Source of the DNA: Azolla caroliniana
Lineage: Eukaryota > Polypodiophyta
Assembly: GCA_043228905.1 (NCBI GenBank)
Contig: JBHGNT010000018.1
Location: 17,484,001 to 17,548,000 of the forward strand
DNA length: 64,000 nt
Direction of reading: 5' to 3'
Positions 1-11,140 of this stretch are shown here, piece by piece (within the stretch, counting starts at the first letter, position 1; each line of letters opens with the position of its first letter). The notes beneath the pieces were generated by a model, which was not told where the DNA came from, made no database searches, and worked only from the letters and a program-made list of their open reading frames with translations. The translations under genes and the position numbers were made by a program.

Positions 1-540
1 TGTGGCCTTCTAGGTAAAAGGAAAATCAACACATGTGGTGGCTGTAGAAGTTGTCGGGGTGGAGTAAACGAGACCCCTTCCATTGTTGATCTTTTGTCTT
101 GCTTAGTGTCTACTTATACAAGCCAAGGGCTCTTTCACTATGTCACCTATGGTGGGTTTTTATTCAATCTCCATCCCAAGTTTCTACGAGGAAATGGACA
201 AGAGGAGGTAAGAATACACACATCTTTATCATTCCTTTTGCCTTGTGGTGGGTGGTCGGTCCATCAAGTTTGTCAAGGATTCGTTACGAATGGCAATCTT
301 TGAAGAATGATGCATTTCATACTAACGATTTCCCAATAGACTTTGTCATATTTCGCTACCGTGCATACATTAAGAGTGTTCCATAATATTTAGCTCCCGA
401 GAAGGGTTCTATACTTTGTAGGTAGTAGTGGTGGTGTTTTTTTTCTTTCATAATAGAAGCCAAATCTATACTTTAGAGTAAGTTAGTTACGGAAAGGGGG
501 AGAGAGAAATGGAGGGGTTTTTTCTTTCATTAATACTTTA
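1..540 (+). repeat. Boundary repeat present in four places
   Basis: This non-coding stretch is shared with 44100-44437 (reversed) and 63630-64000 (reversed), and its second half (about 340-530) with 21076-21300 (direct). The copies differ by small indels; the CT/GT-rich insert near 420-470 is private to this copy. It links blocks A and C, implying that both once belonged to a larger repeated unit. No supported gene is seen. Confidence 0.75.
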
Positions 541-2050
541 GGTTCATGCTTCTAAGTTCTTCTCCAGCTGCTTATTCTTCTTCTTCTTCTTCTTCTTCAC
601 CTCTCTCTGACGAAACCCTACAGAAACCCTACAAGGCTACCTGTAATTTGTCGAAACTGCCTCCTCTAAACCTAATCCTAAACTTAGAAAGCAGAATTCG
701 ACGCATCACAGCAAACACTCACTCATGCTACCGTTGCAGCAGATGAAACGACTTGCTACATGCAGCACAAGATGTTTCTGCTTTCGTAGGGTACATGTCC
801 GAAATGATGGGAGTCCAGCTAGAATCGATGGCGACACTGTTCAGGAAGATGGTAACGAAGCAGACGCCGTAAGGAAAGATTCATCAGGAGAAGCCTTTCT
901 CATTGAACCTTCGATGTCTTTTGTTTCTCCCTTCTTTTCAGGTCCCTGTGAATCACTCATCTTCCTATAACTTGGCATTTTTTCGATTGGATCAGAAACT
1001 ATGAGTTACACAAATTCTCCTTTTCCCTCCCTTCGTTATCTGTACAGATAGAAAGAGAACGAGAGGGGAATATCCGTTTGTGTTTTGCCACAAGTTGAAA
1101 AATTGAGTTTGGGAAATATCTTCATATTCAGGTGATATTTTTTTTTGGATTTTTGGACAAAAGGTCATTCCGATTTATCCATTCAGAGACATTTTAGGGA
1201 TTTCCATTTTGCTTTCATTGATTTTCGGATGAAATTTCTTTGGAAAAATCTATTTGATTCTTTCCTCATCCTTTTTTGTGGAGTTTTGGATGACGCATAA
1301 AAGGTAGGTTTTGTTTTTCATTGACGATTGAGGAAACTTGTTGGAGATAATTAATTATTATTTTTCTTTGGTTAATGTTCATGCCATGCTCTCAATCAAC
1401 ATTTGGACCAGCCATCCCTTTGAATTGTATTGTGGAACTCCATTTTTCTTTCATATGAAAAACTAGAGAAATTCCTGTGGGAAAAATCTCTTTTGACTTG
1501 TTTTTGAGTGTTCATGCATGCCATTATGTTTATGGAAGTTCATCCTTTCGAGACATCCAAATGGAAAGGATTCTCGTTTTACTATTCATTGTAAATTGGG
1601 ATATTAGTGTGGGTCTTCCTTTTCTGAATAATACATGGATTTTTGAAGTAGTATTGAATGCCAAGAATAGTATGTGTTATGCCTTGTGTTTTTCGTGGTT
1701 TGTATAGACCAAGAAGTTTGATATCCAAAAGGCAACAAGAAAACATTTTCTTTTTGTCTAGCATTTCTGGAGTTGAGGTAGCTTTTGTTGCTACTCCAGA
1801 AGTTTTCAGATTATTTCACCATATCGTTTATGCGTCCAATCTGTTGAACATGGAAAACCACAAGCTGCTGCTTTTGTGCTCAAAGGATTGCAAGTTCCTG
1901 GCCTGAGAGAGAGAGCGAAGGAGTCAATTGCATGTCTATATTTTATTAATGGGTTAAAGGTAGGTTATTGACCACGTTTTTGGACTTTGCTAATTTCATC
2001 TAAATGTAATTTGCAGATAAAGTGTGCTCCCGTGAATGGTTGTCATATTT
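541..2050 (+). pseudogene. Class IV histone deacetylase-like (HDA2/HDAC11) 5-prime fragment, copy 1
   Basis: Two exons are recognisable. The first, 942-1000 (59 bp), follows a CAG acceptor and reads VPVNHSSSYNLAFFRLDQK, resembling the conserved start of the HDAC11-type catalytic domain. The second starts at 1539 after an AAG acceptor and reads LHPFETSKW across the splice phase, matching the LHPFD-SKW motif of this family. The donor after exon 942-1000 is AT instead of GT (CT|atgagt), whereas the paralogous exons at 10648 and 60237 keep CT|gtaagt, so this copy is probably not correctly spliced. No later catalytic exons are present. The TCT-rich stretch at 570-600 is typical of a plant 5-prime UTR. 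Around 1840-1960 is a further short open stretch of unknown origin, shared with 59000-59200. Confidence 0.6.
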
Positions 2051-2112
2051 GTGGTAATATGTTCCTATATGAGTGTTGCCAAATACAAAGACATATGAGT
2101 GTTGCTGGTTCC

Positions 2113-2427
2113 GCTCTTTCAGCGGAGAATTGAGTGGCATAAAGCACACTTTACAACCGAAGCAAGGCTGAACCACAACTGAGTCTTTGTTTTGTCGTTA
2201 AAATACAGGAACTCTACATTGACATTAGAAGCGCAGAGAGGGCATGGTGGAAATGTCCAAAGGCCTATCTTGAAGGTATCCAGAACCTTGAATTGGGTAC
2301 TGGTCATTGGTGTGGTCAGCCTCTTTTTTAACCCGCCTTCAGCATTTAGGAGGATCGCATCCAACTTTGCCTTTATCACCTCAATGATCGTCGTGCCATT
2401 TGTCTGCTGTTGCAGCTCTTGTAGAAC
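2113..2427 (-). pseudogene. Dof-like zinc-finger pseudogene, first palindrome arm
   Basis: Read on the minus strand, this fragment matches the last exon of the genes at 13477 and 50642, from the ELQQQTNGT segment through the finger region. The second half of the finger is damaged: the QPR motif is lost and CKVC has become CALC in a shifted context. It is intronless and ends abruptly next to the plus-strand fragment, forming a head-to-head pair. It is absent from the right arm, where this segment is deleted. Confidence 0.75.
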
Positions 2428-2600
2428 CTTGAAGGCAGCGTTGGATGCGATCCTCTTAAATGCTGAAGGCGGGTTAAAAAAGAGGCAGAGCACAGCAATG
2501 ACGACTATCCAATTCAAGGCTCTAGACACCTTCTTCAAGATGGGCCTTCCGACATCACTACCATGCCCTCTCTACGCATCTAATGTCAATGTAGAATTCC
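2230..2600. repeat. Short inverted repeat formed by head-to-head pseudogenes
   Basis: The segment 2230-2385 is largely complementary to 2440-2600, with a central spacer of roughly 55 bp. Both halves come from the same exon of the Dof-like gene, so a transcript across the site could fold into a hairpin with about 150-160 paired positions carrying mismatches. Confidence 0.75.
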
Positions 2601-2885
2601 AATAAGTGTCAGTTGGTTCAGCCCCACTTTGGGTTGCACAGTGTGTTTATGCCACTCCATTATCTGCAGAAAGAGTGGAATTAGCAACAGCAGGAGGAGC
2701 ATGTGAATAAGATGAAGAAGCTGGAGTTTACACTTCATGGAAAGGGATTGGAAGTGCTGGCTGGTGCCTATAGGAGCCTCAGTGTGGCTGCAACGTTTCT
2801 GGTCAATGCCACGAGTCATTGAAGTTCTGGAGGCGAACAGATTTATTCTGTGCAGCAGCTGTTGCATGTCAGCAAGAAGAAGACC
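2438..2885 (+). pseudogene. Dof-like zinc-finger pseudogene, second palindrome arm
   Basis: The plus-strand fragment matches the same last exon from the DAILLNAEGGLKK segment through to the EANRF region downstream of the finger. A stop codon follows the VNVEFQ region and the second Cys pair is lost. It overlaps in content with the minus-strand fragment at 2113-2427 over about 160-220 bp. Its 3-prime part survives in the right arm at 43850-44080; the 5-prime part was deleted there. Confidence 0.78.
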
Positions 2886-5236
2886 ACATTGCTCTAATTA
2901 AAATTACAGTGATTAGGGTTATCAGTACTCTTCAAAGAAAAAATCTTGTAACTCAGATTGCCAGTTATGGAGTTATTATTATTATTATCATTATAGGTTT
3001 CTTGGATCACACACAGTGGTGACGTGACCATTGTGAGTCCTCTCAGATATGATAGAGCTCTCCTCGGATCAAGAAAGATGGATTGTAGAACCAAATGAAG
3101 ATGGGCAACAACTCATTCATGGATACGTAATGGTGGACATGGAAGTGAAATGTCACTGTAAACCAATATATCCATAATCCAAGCATTCATGGTTAGTTCC
3201 ACAAATGGCATATGTAACAAGTGCGGTTGGAATCATTCACTATTTTAAAGACTAGATGTTAGATTTTCCTTCAGCCTTTCAATTATAAGTCACAATATCA
3301 TATTTTTGTGACAGCTTCAAAACTAGGTACTAGGTTTTAGTAGTAGAGCATATGTTATTGTTTAAACCCCTCTCAAGGGGTGGTAGAAATAAAGGACCTT
3401 TGACCTCTCCCACATGAACTTGAATCCATAATAGCATTGCACACAATTTGTGCAAGTTTGGGTTCCCAAAAATTGTTAGTTCCCTATTGGGTAACGAGGT
3501 AAATGATGGATGGCATAATAGTACCTCAAAGCACATCCCCTCCATAGAGTGTGGTCAACACCAGCCATATCAAGGAAAACATAGTTTTGTTCGTAGGACA
3601 TCAAACGAAGGATATAGGCATGTTGTCCCTAGTTCTGAAGCATATGAATGAATGTTGTGGAGGTGAATACTTTGTTGTTGGTTGACAAGTAGAAGAGAAG
3701 CAATAATCGGTTGGCCTCTCTTTGGGCATGACACAACATTTGAAGCTTTGCACTAGGGATGAAAGCACAACGCCGAACCTATAGGTGCATGGTCCTAAGC
3801 ATAGGTTTGAGATAGTACTAATCTTCGCCTCGCACTTTGTGAACTTTTTCTCTTGTTTACTTCGCTTCCTCCTAAAACTTGCCCATGAGCTAAAGTGGGA
3901 AGGATAAATTTACGTTTTCGGCAATAGCTCCCTCCCACTCACCAACATACTTAACTTATCCTTTTGGAAAAGAACATCAAGTTAGGGTCTCATGAGTTGA
4001 AGTGGTGCATAATATTTGGTTGGACATGGTCCATACTCTATTGGTTTATTACTCAATGTGTCCACTTTTTGACTTTCTTGGAAAATACTCTACTTTTGTC
4101 TTGAAAAGCTGGTCTCCCTTTTTCACATTTTTAGTTGCCAAGATGGTTGTACGCTTCGTGATAACCCATATGCATACGTCCACATCCACATCCATATCCA
4201 CACACACACACACACATCCACATACTAATACTCATGCACATACACATACGTCTATACACACATACACACACATATAACATAGAAATACACAATTAATTAT
4301 ACATGCTCATTCACAAGTATACATGAGGGTAGACATACTTCTATATAAATGTATCCACACATACTCCCTAACACACTAAAAAATACAATTACACTAATAG
4401 ACACATTTTTATGCAAACATATATATTGTGGTGTACGTTTTGAGCAAGCGCATGCCGTCATGTTGTGGTGTACGTTTTGAGCAAGCGCATGCCGTCATGT
4501 TGTGGTGTACCTTTGTTCCTTTGTGCCACCCGTTTAGCATGCATGTATCCAAACCAACCCAAATGGGTATCAACTTATCAACTATAAATTGAGTAAGAAG
4601 TAAGAAGCAAGGCAAGCTTGTTTGGATTCTCTCTATGTGCTTTTCACAATATGCACTTGTATGTGTAAATACAAAATTTATTCATTACATGCACATATTC
4701 ACTACATAGCATTGAAACCTAGTTAGTACACCATACAAGCTCACATGGCTCACATATAATCTAATGCACATATATTATCGATCTGAACCGCATTATTGGT
4801 GAAGGCACAAGCTACAAATGAATCTCTCAAACACGATGAAAGCACCTAGACATGCATCACATCACTTAAAAAAGGAGAGAGGTCATCAAATAAACCAACA
4901 AGTCTGGACATGTGGGCACGTTGGATTGCATTAGGTTGCATATTCCACGACATAGAATAGTTTTATCAACAATAACATTTGATCAATCAAAGTGTAGACT
5001 ACACAATAATAGTGCAAGTCCATGAGTTTGTATATTTGGCTACCGGATAATAGGATTGACAATGAAGATAGGATAGAAGGACCATATAATTGTTGCATAA
5101 ACCAACTTCCATCACTTCATGGATATTGATAGGCCCAAGAAACCCATCCCACTCCATGGTCACGATGAATAAATGCATAGTGTAAGTGACATATTGTATC
5201 TAGGATGAAGATTTTAAAGGAAGATTGGATCAATGT
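2886..5236. other. Intergenic part of block A, no supported gene
   Basis: Shared with 41533-43850 (reversed). The sequence 2886-3200 is an inverted copy of 11430-11700. A CA-rich microsatellite sits at 4190-4280; the right arm has a G run at 42521-42530 instead. A 37-bp unit at 4426-4499 occurs twice here and once in the right arm near 42270-42310. Short reading frames are present but none resembles a known protein. Confidence 0.6.
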
Positions 5237-6731
5237 TGTTATAGACTAGACTGATAAAAGACTATTAAGCAAGATCAAAGAGCGATTAGATGTTAATCCA
5301 GATCCCTAATCGCATATCAATATAATCTCAAGATAGAGCTCATTGGCTATGATGAATGCCTAGTGCAGATGCACTTAATAGGTTATCTTCTATATTGTCA
5401 GACAATAAGCCCTCAAGATGCCAAAATGATTAAGATACATGAATTTATGACCCAAAAGATGATGGGATACATGCTTACTATTTACATCATTACATGCATG
5501 AGATAGGTATAACATGACTCATTACATGCATGAGTTCATAATACTCCCCCTCATCTCATCATCATTGTTTTAGCTCATCGGCTCTGATAATCTTTTGAGT
5601 CCAAGAGAAGGAATGTTCAGCCATTGTTTTGATGCAGGTAAGCTTTTGGTAAAAATATCCGCGAAGTTCTTGCTTGATGTAATAGGTTGAATGTTGATAT
5701 AATTATCATTGAGCTCACGAGTAAAGAAAAACTTGAGAGAAATATGTTTGATTCAATCACCTTTAATGAAGCCCTTCTTGAATTGATTAATGCAAGCATA
5801 ACTATCTTCATAGATAATTGTTGGTAATGGGGGCCGATAAACCGCAAGAACTTCCATTATGTCTGATTAAGCATTGTAACAATAGGCATTCTCAACTTGC
5901 TTCATGTAATGCCAATATCTCAACATGATTTGAAGGTGTTGCAGCGAATGTTTGCTTTGTTGATCTCCAAGAGATCGTTGTACCACCAACAAGGAGAACA
6001 TAACCTATTTGTGATTTGCCAACATGAGAGTCAGATAAGTACCCATTGTTAGAATAACCGGTCAATTGACTGTGCATAGAACCATTGGTAAAGAAAAGAC
6101 CCATATCTTCAGTGCCTTGTAAATATTAGAAAATCAGCTTAATTCCAGTCTAGTGTCACTTGGTAGGATCGTGACTATACTGAGCCAGCAAATTGACAAC
6201 GAATGAAATGTCCGGACGCGTACAATTAGCCAAGTACATAAGTGCGCCAACAACAACCATTTAAGGGTACTGTGGTCCAAATGCTGACTCGTCAAAAGAT
6301 CTTGGCTAAAATGGGTTACGAGAAGGGTCCAAAGAGCAAACTACCATAGGAGTTCTAGTAGAATGAGCTTGATCAATAGAAAACCGTTTTAATATTTTAT
6401 GGATATAAGAGATCTTATAAGCAAAATGTGGTTAAACCGAGGTCTTTCATTTCAAATTGTTGTACTTCATCCAAATGTTGTACTTCTGGCTTCGGGGTAT
6501 AGGCTTCAGTGGTCAACTTTGACAGTGTAGGAAGCGTCAAAGCCTTGTGTATCGAATTCCCGTTGAAAACACAAGGTTTTCTACTAAACAAACGAACATG
6601 GATATCGATAAAAAAAAGCTAATAAATTGCACCTATGTGGGCAATTTTAGGGTTTATCAACCTAATTATTGCCTATAGTTAAATAATTGGTTTCTTTATC
6701 ATGCTACTACTAAAATATTTATTCTATTTTA

Positions 6732-7294
6732 GTGAACCTCGCCAAAAAGTCCCCGCCTTCAATCTTAAGATCATGTCTCCTGCGAAAAGGGGTTATGATG
6801 GCTATCAACAAAGCAAATCCCATAGGCTATTTTTCGAGTTTGGTTTACGTCGAGGAAGATGGAGTATTATTCCTAATATTTGCAAAGTCCGAAGGAAAGG
6901 GAAAAATGGATTTAGTCAAGAGCTTCACATACGGTAGACTTCGGAATGTTGAGTACGAAGATAATGACTCACCTAATCTCGTCCTTGATGTAGAAAGCTT
7001 GAATGGGACTAGACGGGTACTCATTGATGAAGGCAACCTGGTGGCTGAGTGTCAAAAACCAAAAAGACTAATCAACCACCTAATTGAGTTGTTTTCAAAC
7101 CCAAATGATTGGGTTTTAGATTTGTTTTCCGGCACAGGTATATAATATAAAACTTGTCGCATCAATTTAGATTAATGTATAGTCTATTCTTTAGTTTGAT
7201 GTTACATGTGCAATTTCATTCTACTGTCAGGTACTACTACAACATGCACCTTAAAGATGTTCAAGAACTCTGTTGCATTGGAGAAGGACCCTTG
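6732..7294 (+). pseudogene. DNA N4/N6-methylase-like gene fragment inside the copia element
   Basis: An exon from about 6732 to 7137 runs into a 93-bp intron (7138-7230, GT to CAG) and a short second exon from 7231. Spliced, the junction reads DLFSGTGTTTTCTLK then VALEKDP, which resembles motif I (a D-F-GSGTT type SAM-binding loop) of the PF01555 DNA methylase family. A stop occurs at 7292. The exon begins after an intron-like TTTTAG acceptor, so upstream exons are probably missing; no DPPY-type catalytic motif is visible. The fragment is antisense to the host retrotransposon and its intron is intact. The copy at 39470-40036 differs at only a few residues. Confidence 0.55.
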
Positions 7295-7390
7295 ATAATG
7301 TTAATTTCATCAAAATGAGGATCCAAGGTATCCTAGGACTGTCCAGATCAAGACCAAGATGTTGGGGCAAAGAATATCAATGAAACTAAG

Positions 7391-7585
7391 ATGTTCCAGA
7401 TGACTTCTAGAGAACCTATGGAACCTGTAGTTGAAGAAGCAGGGGACCTTGTTGAATTAGAAGACGTGTTAGAGTTTGAACACACTAATGATTCTATTGA
7501 GCGTACCGACGAAGCCAATGAGGACAATCTTGATGAAGGAGCTAATGCGGAAGAGCCGGCTTTACCAAACCTATTATTGGATTGA
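7391..7585 (+). CDS. Acidic C-terminal ORF of the methylase-like fragment
   Basis: A 64-residue frame, rich in Glu and Asp and ending LPNLLLD, follows about 100 bp after the methylase-like motif. It is preserved at 39183-39377 with one substitution. It may be the last exon of the captured gene or an unrelated open stretch. No domain is recognised. The AT-rich sequence 7600-8240 after it looks like 3-prime flanking DNA. Confidence 0.35.
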   Translation: MFQMTSREPMEPVVEEAGDLVELEDVLEFEHTNDSIERTDEANEDNLDEGANAEEPALPNLLLD

Positions 7586-9456
7586 ATGCATATGGCTTAT
7601 TGTAAAATTTGAACAATATGAATTGTTAAATTTTGATGTAATATATAAGTTGAGCTTATTTATAATTTTCGTGTAACATGCATTGAACTTAGAGATTAAG
7701 TATAATTTGTATGTGTACTTGTTGTTTGAAGTCTCCTTTATTATTTGGGGTTTATATGAGATAAAATTATACTCTATCATTTGCTCGTATGATTGGAATA
7801 CTATTGTAGACTGGTTTATTTCTACATTGACGGTGTCATGTATCACGTGTCAAGGGAATTTTTCTCTCAACATAGTAGTATCTCTTAATTGTCATGTTCA
7901 CAATTTGCTTTTTAAGAAATATTTTATATAAATATACACACATAATTAAAAGAAGTCACTTATTCAGTGGGGTATGCTTTTTAGAATATGCACAATGACA
8001 TGTGTTACTATTATACTTGCGTTGACATCTATACCTTATCTAAGTTTTGGACAAAAACATGGTAGATAGAATATACGTCAGATGATTTTGTTGTCGTGAT
8101 ATTAGTTAGTTCTATTTTTCGCTATGTTTTCATAAACCACATACGCATGCATCGTGCCTTTTTGAAATTCTGCTTAAATAGGGCATTTTTTAACATCTCA
8201 CTAAGATATGAAAAAGAGAATGTGACATATTACCTATTTCAAATGACCCGGTGTTTACCATATTAGCCTTCGATTTCCTATCTTGACCTTGCTTGCCATA
8301 CTTCTGATAAAGATCAACATGAAACTTAGAAGTTTGGCAAGTATTTGCCTAATACCCTCGTAGACCACATCAAAGACATGAATTGGATGAAGCATTATCT
8401 TGACTTGACTTTGATTGATGGTACATTAGCTTGACTTGATTACTTTTGGGATATTGATTCCTATTGTTCGTCTTCCTCGAATTTGTGCATATGGGTGTTG
8501 ATGACGATGTTGTCGTCTAGAATAATTAATCTCGACATGCGTCAAATCCTTAAATTGTAGAGGAGCCACAAGTTGGCTAATTGGATGAAGTTTATTATTC
8601 TTGAGGAACACTTGGTGGTGTTTCTTAGCGACAAGAAGTTCAGATAAAAGTTCAACATAGGTTTTAAAACCACGATTACGATATTGTTCGGAAAGATTAA
8701 AATTTGAGGGATGAAAACTAGTTAACGTTTTGTTGATTAGATTTGCCTCTTGAACAAGGTTGTCATGACCACAAAATTTAAGTTTAGAAACGATACCAAA
8801 TAGTGAGGAATTATATTCAACAACTGACTTGAAATCTTGAAAATGAAGTTGATTCCATTCATGTAAAGTGTTGGGGCGGAGAACAGTTCATTGATGATCA
8901 AAGCGGTCAAGTTTGATTTGCTTTCGGAGAGTTGATGGATTCTTGATGGAGAAGTATTGATTCTGAAGGCTTAGATCAAGGTGATGAAGGATCAAGATGA
9001 ATGCTTCCGCTCCCTTCTTCCTAGCATTTTAGTTCTCAACATCATTAAAATTATCACTTACGTTATGAAGGAGATCTTTCGTCGTGAGATGGCCTTCAAC
9101 ATGAACCATCCAAGTCATATAATTGGACCCATCGAACGCAAATGGCGAGAATAAGCATTTCTCTATTTGAAGAGCTTGAGAAGCTATACTAATGGTAACA
9201 ATAAGGTAGATTTGTCTAAGAGAATAATTAATTGCAATGGTAGACGTTGATCGTGCTAATAACGTGTTATAGAATAGACTGATTATAGACTATTACGCAA
9301 GATCAAAGAGCGATTAGATATTAATCCAGATCACTAATCGCATATCAATATAATTTCAAGATATAAGCTCATAGGCTGCATACTATTGACATCACGACTA
9401 AGATAGGTATAAGTTTATAACATAAATCATTACATGCATGAGTTCATAACAAATGC

Positions 9457-10206
9457 AATAAATCAATATGCTAACATGATTCCACTCCTCCTCATTGATA
9501 GCCCGATGTGATCTAACCATCTCTCAAAACAAACTTGGAGAATGACACAATGTGTGAATTTACTAGTATGTTAGGCCATGGCCATATTCCCATCCATGGA
9601 CATTCCTTTATGTCCGTGAATGAAACTCGCGGCATGTGGGCATCAACCCATGCATGACCATCGTGTTTATGCTAGCTAATGCATGGCCATGATATCTCAT
9701 GCATGGCATGGAATCCCATCAACCCACGCATGACCATCATGTTCCATGCATGCGTGACCATGATATCTCATGCATGCCATGTAATCCCATCATCTCATCT
9801 CTAGTTAATATGTAATTACACAAACAAAACACAATTCATAATTTGATTCCACTTCATTTATTTATTCATTTAATGACTTGAACGTACGAAAAGCCTGCGC
9901 AAGAAGAAGAAGAAGAAGCTCATCATCTTCTTTCTGCTTCTCCCATTTAGAAACAGCTTTTCTCCATCTCCATCTCCATCTCTGGCTGGTTTCACATACA
10001 TATATTATCACAGTCATCTTGTCATGAATATCTTTTCAGTCTCAAGCATTGATTGCTTCCACTCTCAAGCATAAAAAATGTGTACATGAGCCATGACACA
10101 CATAAAAACAAGCTTGCCTTCACCACTTGACTTACGCCTGCAGAGAACGTCTTCAGTCTAAATGCTAGTATTACCCCCTTCCTAAAACAAAGCATTGCCA
10201 AGGCAC
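9457..10206. other. Intergenic stretch with CATGCATG-rich block
   Basis: Positions 9590-9790 carry dense palindromic CATGCATG and CCATGG-type motifs, repeated in diverged form at 22620-22760, 23940-24080, 24670-24740 and in the mirrored blocks. A GAA microsatellite lies at 9902-9920. No gene is supported. Confidence 0.6.
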
Positions 10207-11140
10207 ATGATGGCTTCCGTTGAGAAGAAAGCCACAATCACATTCCCATCAACGAAGCCCAAGAATGCACAGAAATCAAATCTATATAATGCTTTTGCTG
10301 ATATCAAATCGAATGCTGTAGGTAAATCGGGGTGATTTATCGTTCATTGGATAATGTAGGCGGGATGGTTTACACTTTGATGGTACAATGAATGGACAAA
10401 AACTCAGTTTTTGCGTTTATAAAGCTTTTTGTCAAGTGGCATGTGTATGATATGGTATGCACTATTTCAGGTGGTATGAGTATTGATCAACTCAATGTAA
10501 TAATATGCTTGTTTGTTAGCTACTTTAGTAATTAGGCTTCTAAACACACAATGCAAGGGAAACCCCAACAAAAACCCTAAATTCTTGGTCTGTCTTGTTT
10601 TCTCTCATTGAACCATTGATGTTTTTGTGAATCCTTTCTCTTTTCAGGTTCCTTTGCTGTACTCATCTTCTTACAACATCGCTTTCCTTGGCTTGGATCA
10701 AAATCTGTAAGTTAAAAATAAATTCTACTTTCCTCTCTCTAGTCTTTCTGTCTCGGTAAAAAGTTGGAGATAGTGTAGAGAGATTTGAAGAAAAGAAGTA
10801 AACAGGGAAAGAAAGAGAATGAGACGGCCACTTGTCCTAATTCTCATTTAATCATGTTTTTGTCAATGTTGGTGCCATGCTTCCATTGACATTTGGATCA
10901 TTCCCCCCCCCCCCTTTGAATCGTATTATGGAACTCCAATTTTTCTCCCATATCAAAAACTAGGGAAATTTTTGCGGGGAAATATCTCTTTTGGCTTGTT
11001 TCTTAGTGTCATGCCATTCTGTTTATGGATCTGATTTCTTGCGAGGAAACAGATGCCAGAAGGATAAGCATATTGTGGAACCTAATTACTGTTGCCACGG
11101 AAGATGATTTCCTTGAGGTACCATCTTATGTATCACCTCC
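10207..11140 (+). pseudogene. Class IV histone deacetylase-like (HDA2/HDAC11) fragment, copy 2
   Basis: A candidate first exon begins at ATG 10207 or 10210 (41-codon frame, MASVEKKATITFPSTKPK at its start) and could end at 10317 before GTAGGT, which would join in frame to the next exon. Exon 10648-10706 (59 bp, CAG acceptor, CT|gtaagt donor) reads VPLLYSSSYNIAFLGLDQ, the best preserved HDAC11-type segment in the window. The LHPFD-SKW exon is lost near 11040-11060. A segment at about 11060-11115 recalls the VEP...EDDLLVV part of the family, with a frameshift. All zinc-binding and catalytic exons are absent. The copy is mirrored at 36013-36523. Confidence 0.6.

Larger units (their letters stand above)
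5237..9451 (-). mobile_element. Copia LTR retrotransposon, degenerate, left copy
   Basis: On the minus strand the order is 5-prime LTR 9265-9451 (187 bp), gag about 8250-9240, nested foreign segment about 6551-8240, C-terminal reverse transcriptase/RNase H about 5617-6550, polypurine tract near 5544-5556, and 3-prime LTR 5237-5543 (307 bp). The RNase H part shows a frame with GYSNNGYLSDS and WRSTKQ, typical of copia. The gag zinc-knuckle region is still visible but carries stops. Flanking target duplications are AATGT (5232-5236) and AATGC (9452-9456). The empty site is preserved at 21860-21880 and 63025-63045. The 5-prime LTR is about 80 bp shorter than its mirror at 37238-37503. Protease, integrase and the core of the polymerase are missing, so the element cannot be autonomous. 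Confidence 0.88.

Noticed and set aside
2192-2605. 137-residue plus-strand frame as a real gene
   Set aside because: It is half antisense, half sense of the palindromic pseudogene pair.
4002-4277. 91-residue frame with His-Thr repeats
   Set aside because: It is translation of a CA microsatellite; the mirror copy has a G run instead.
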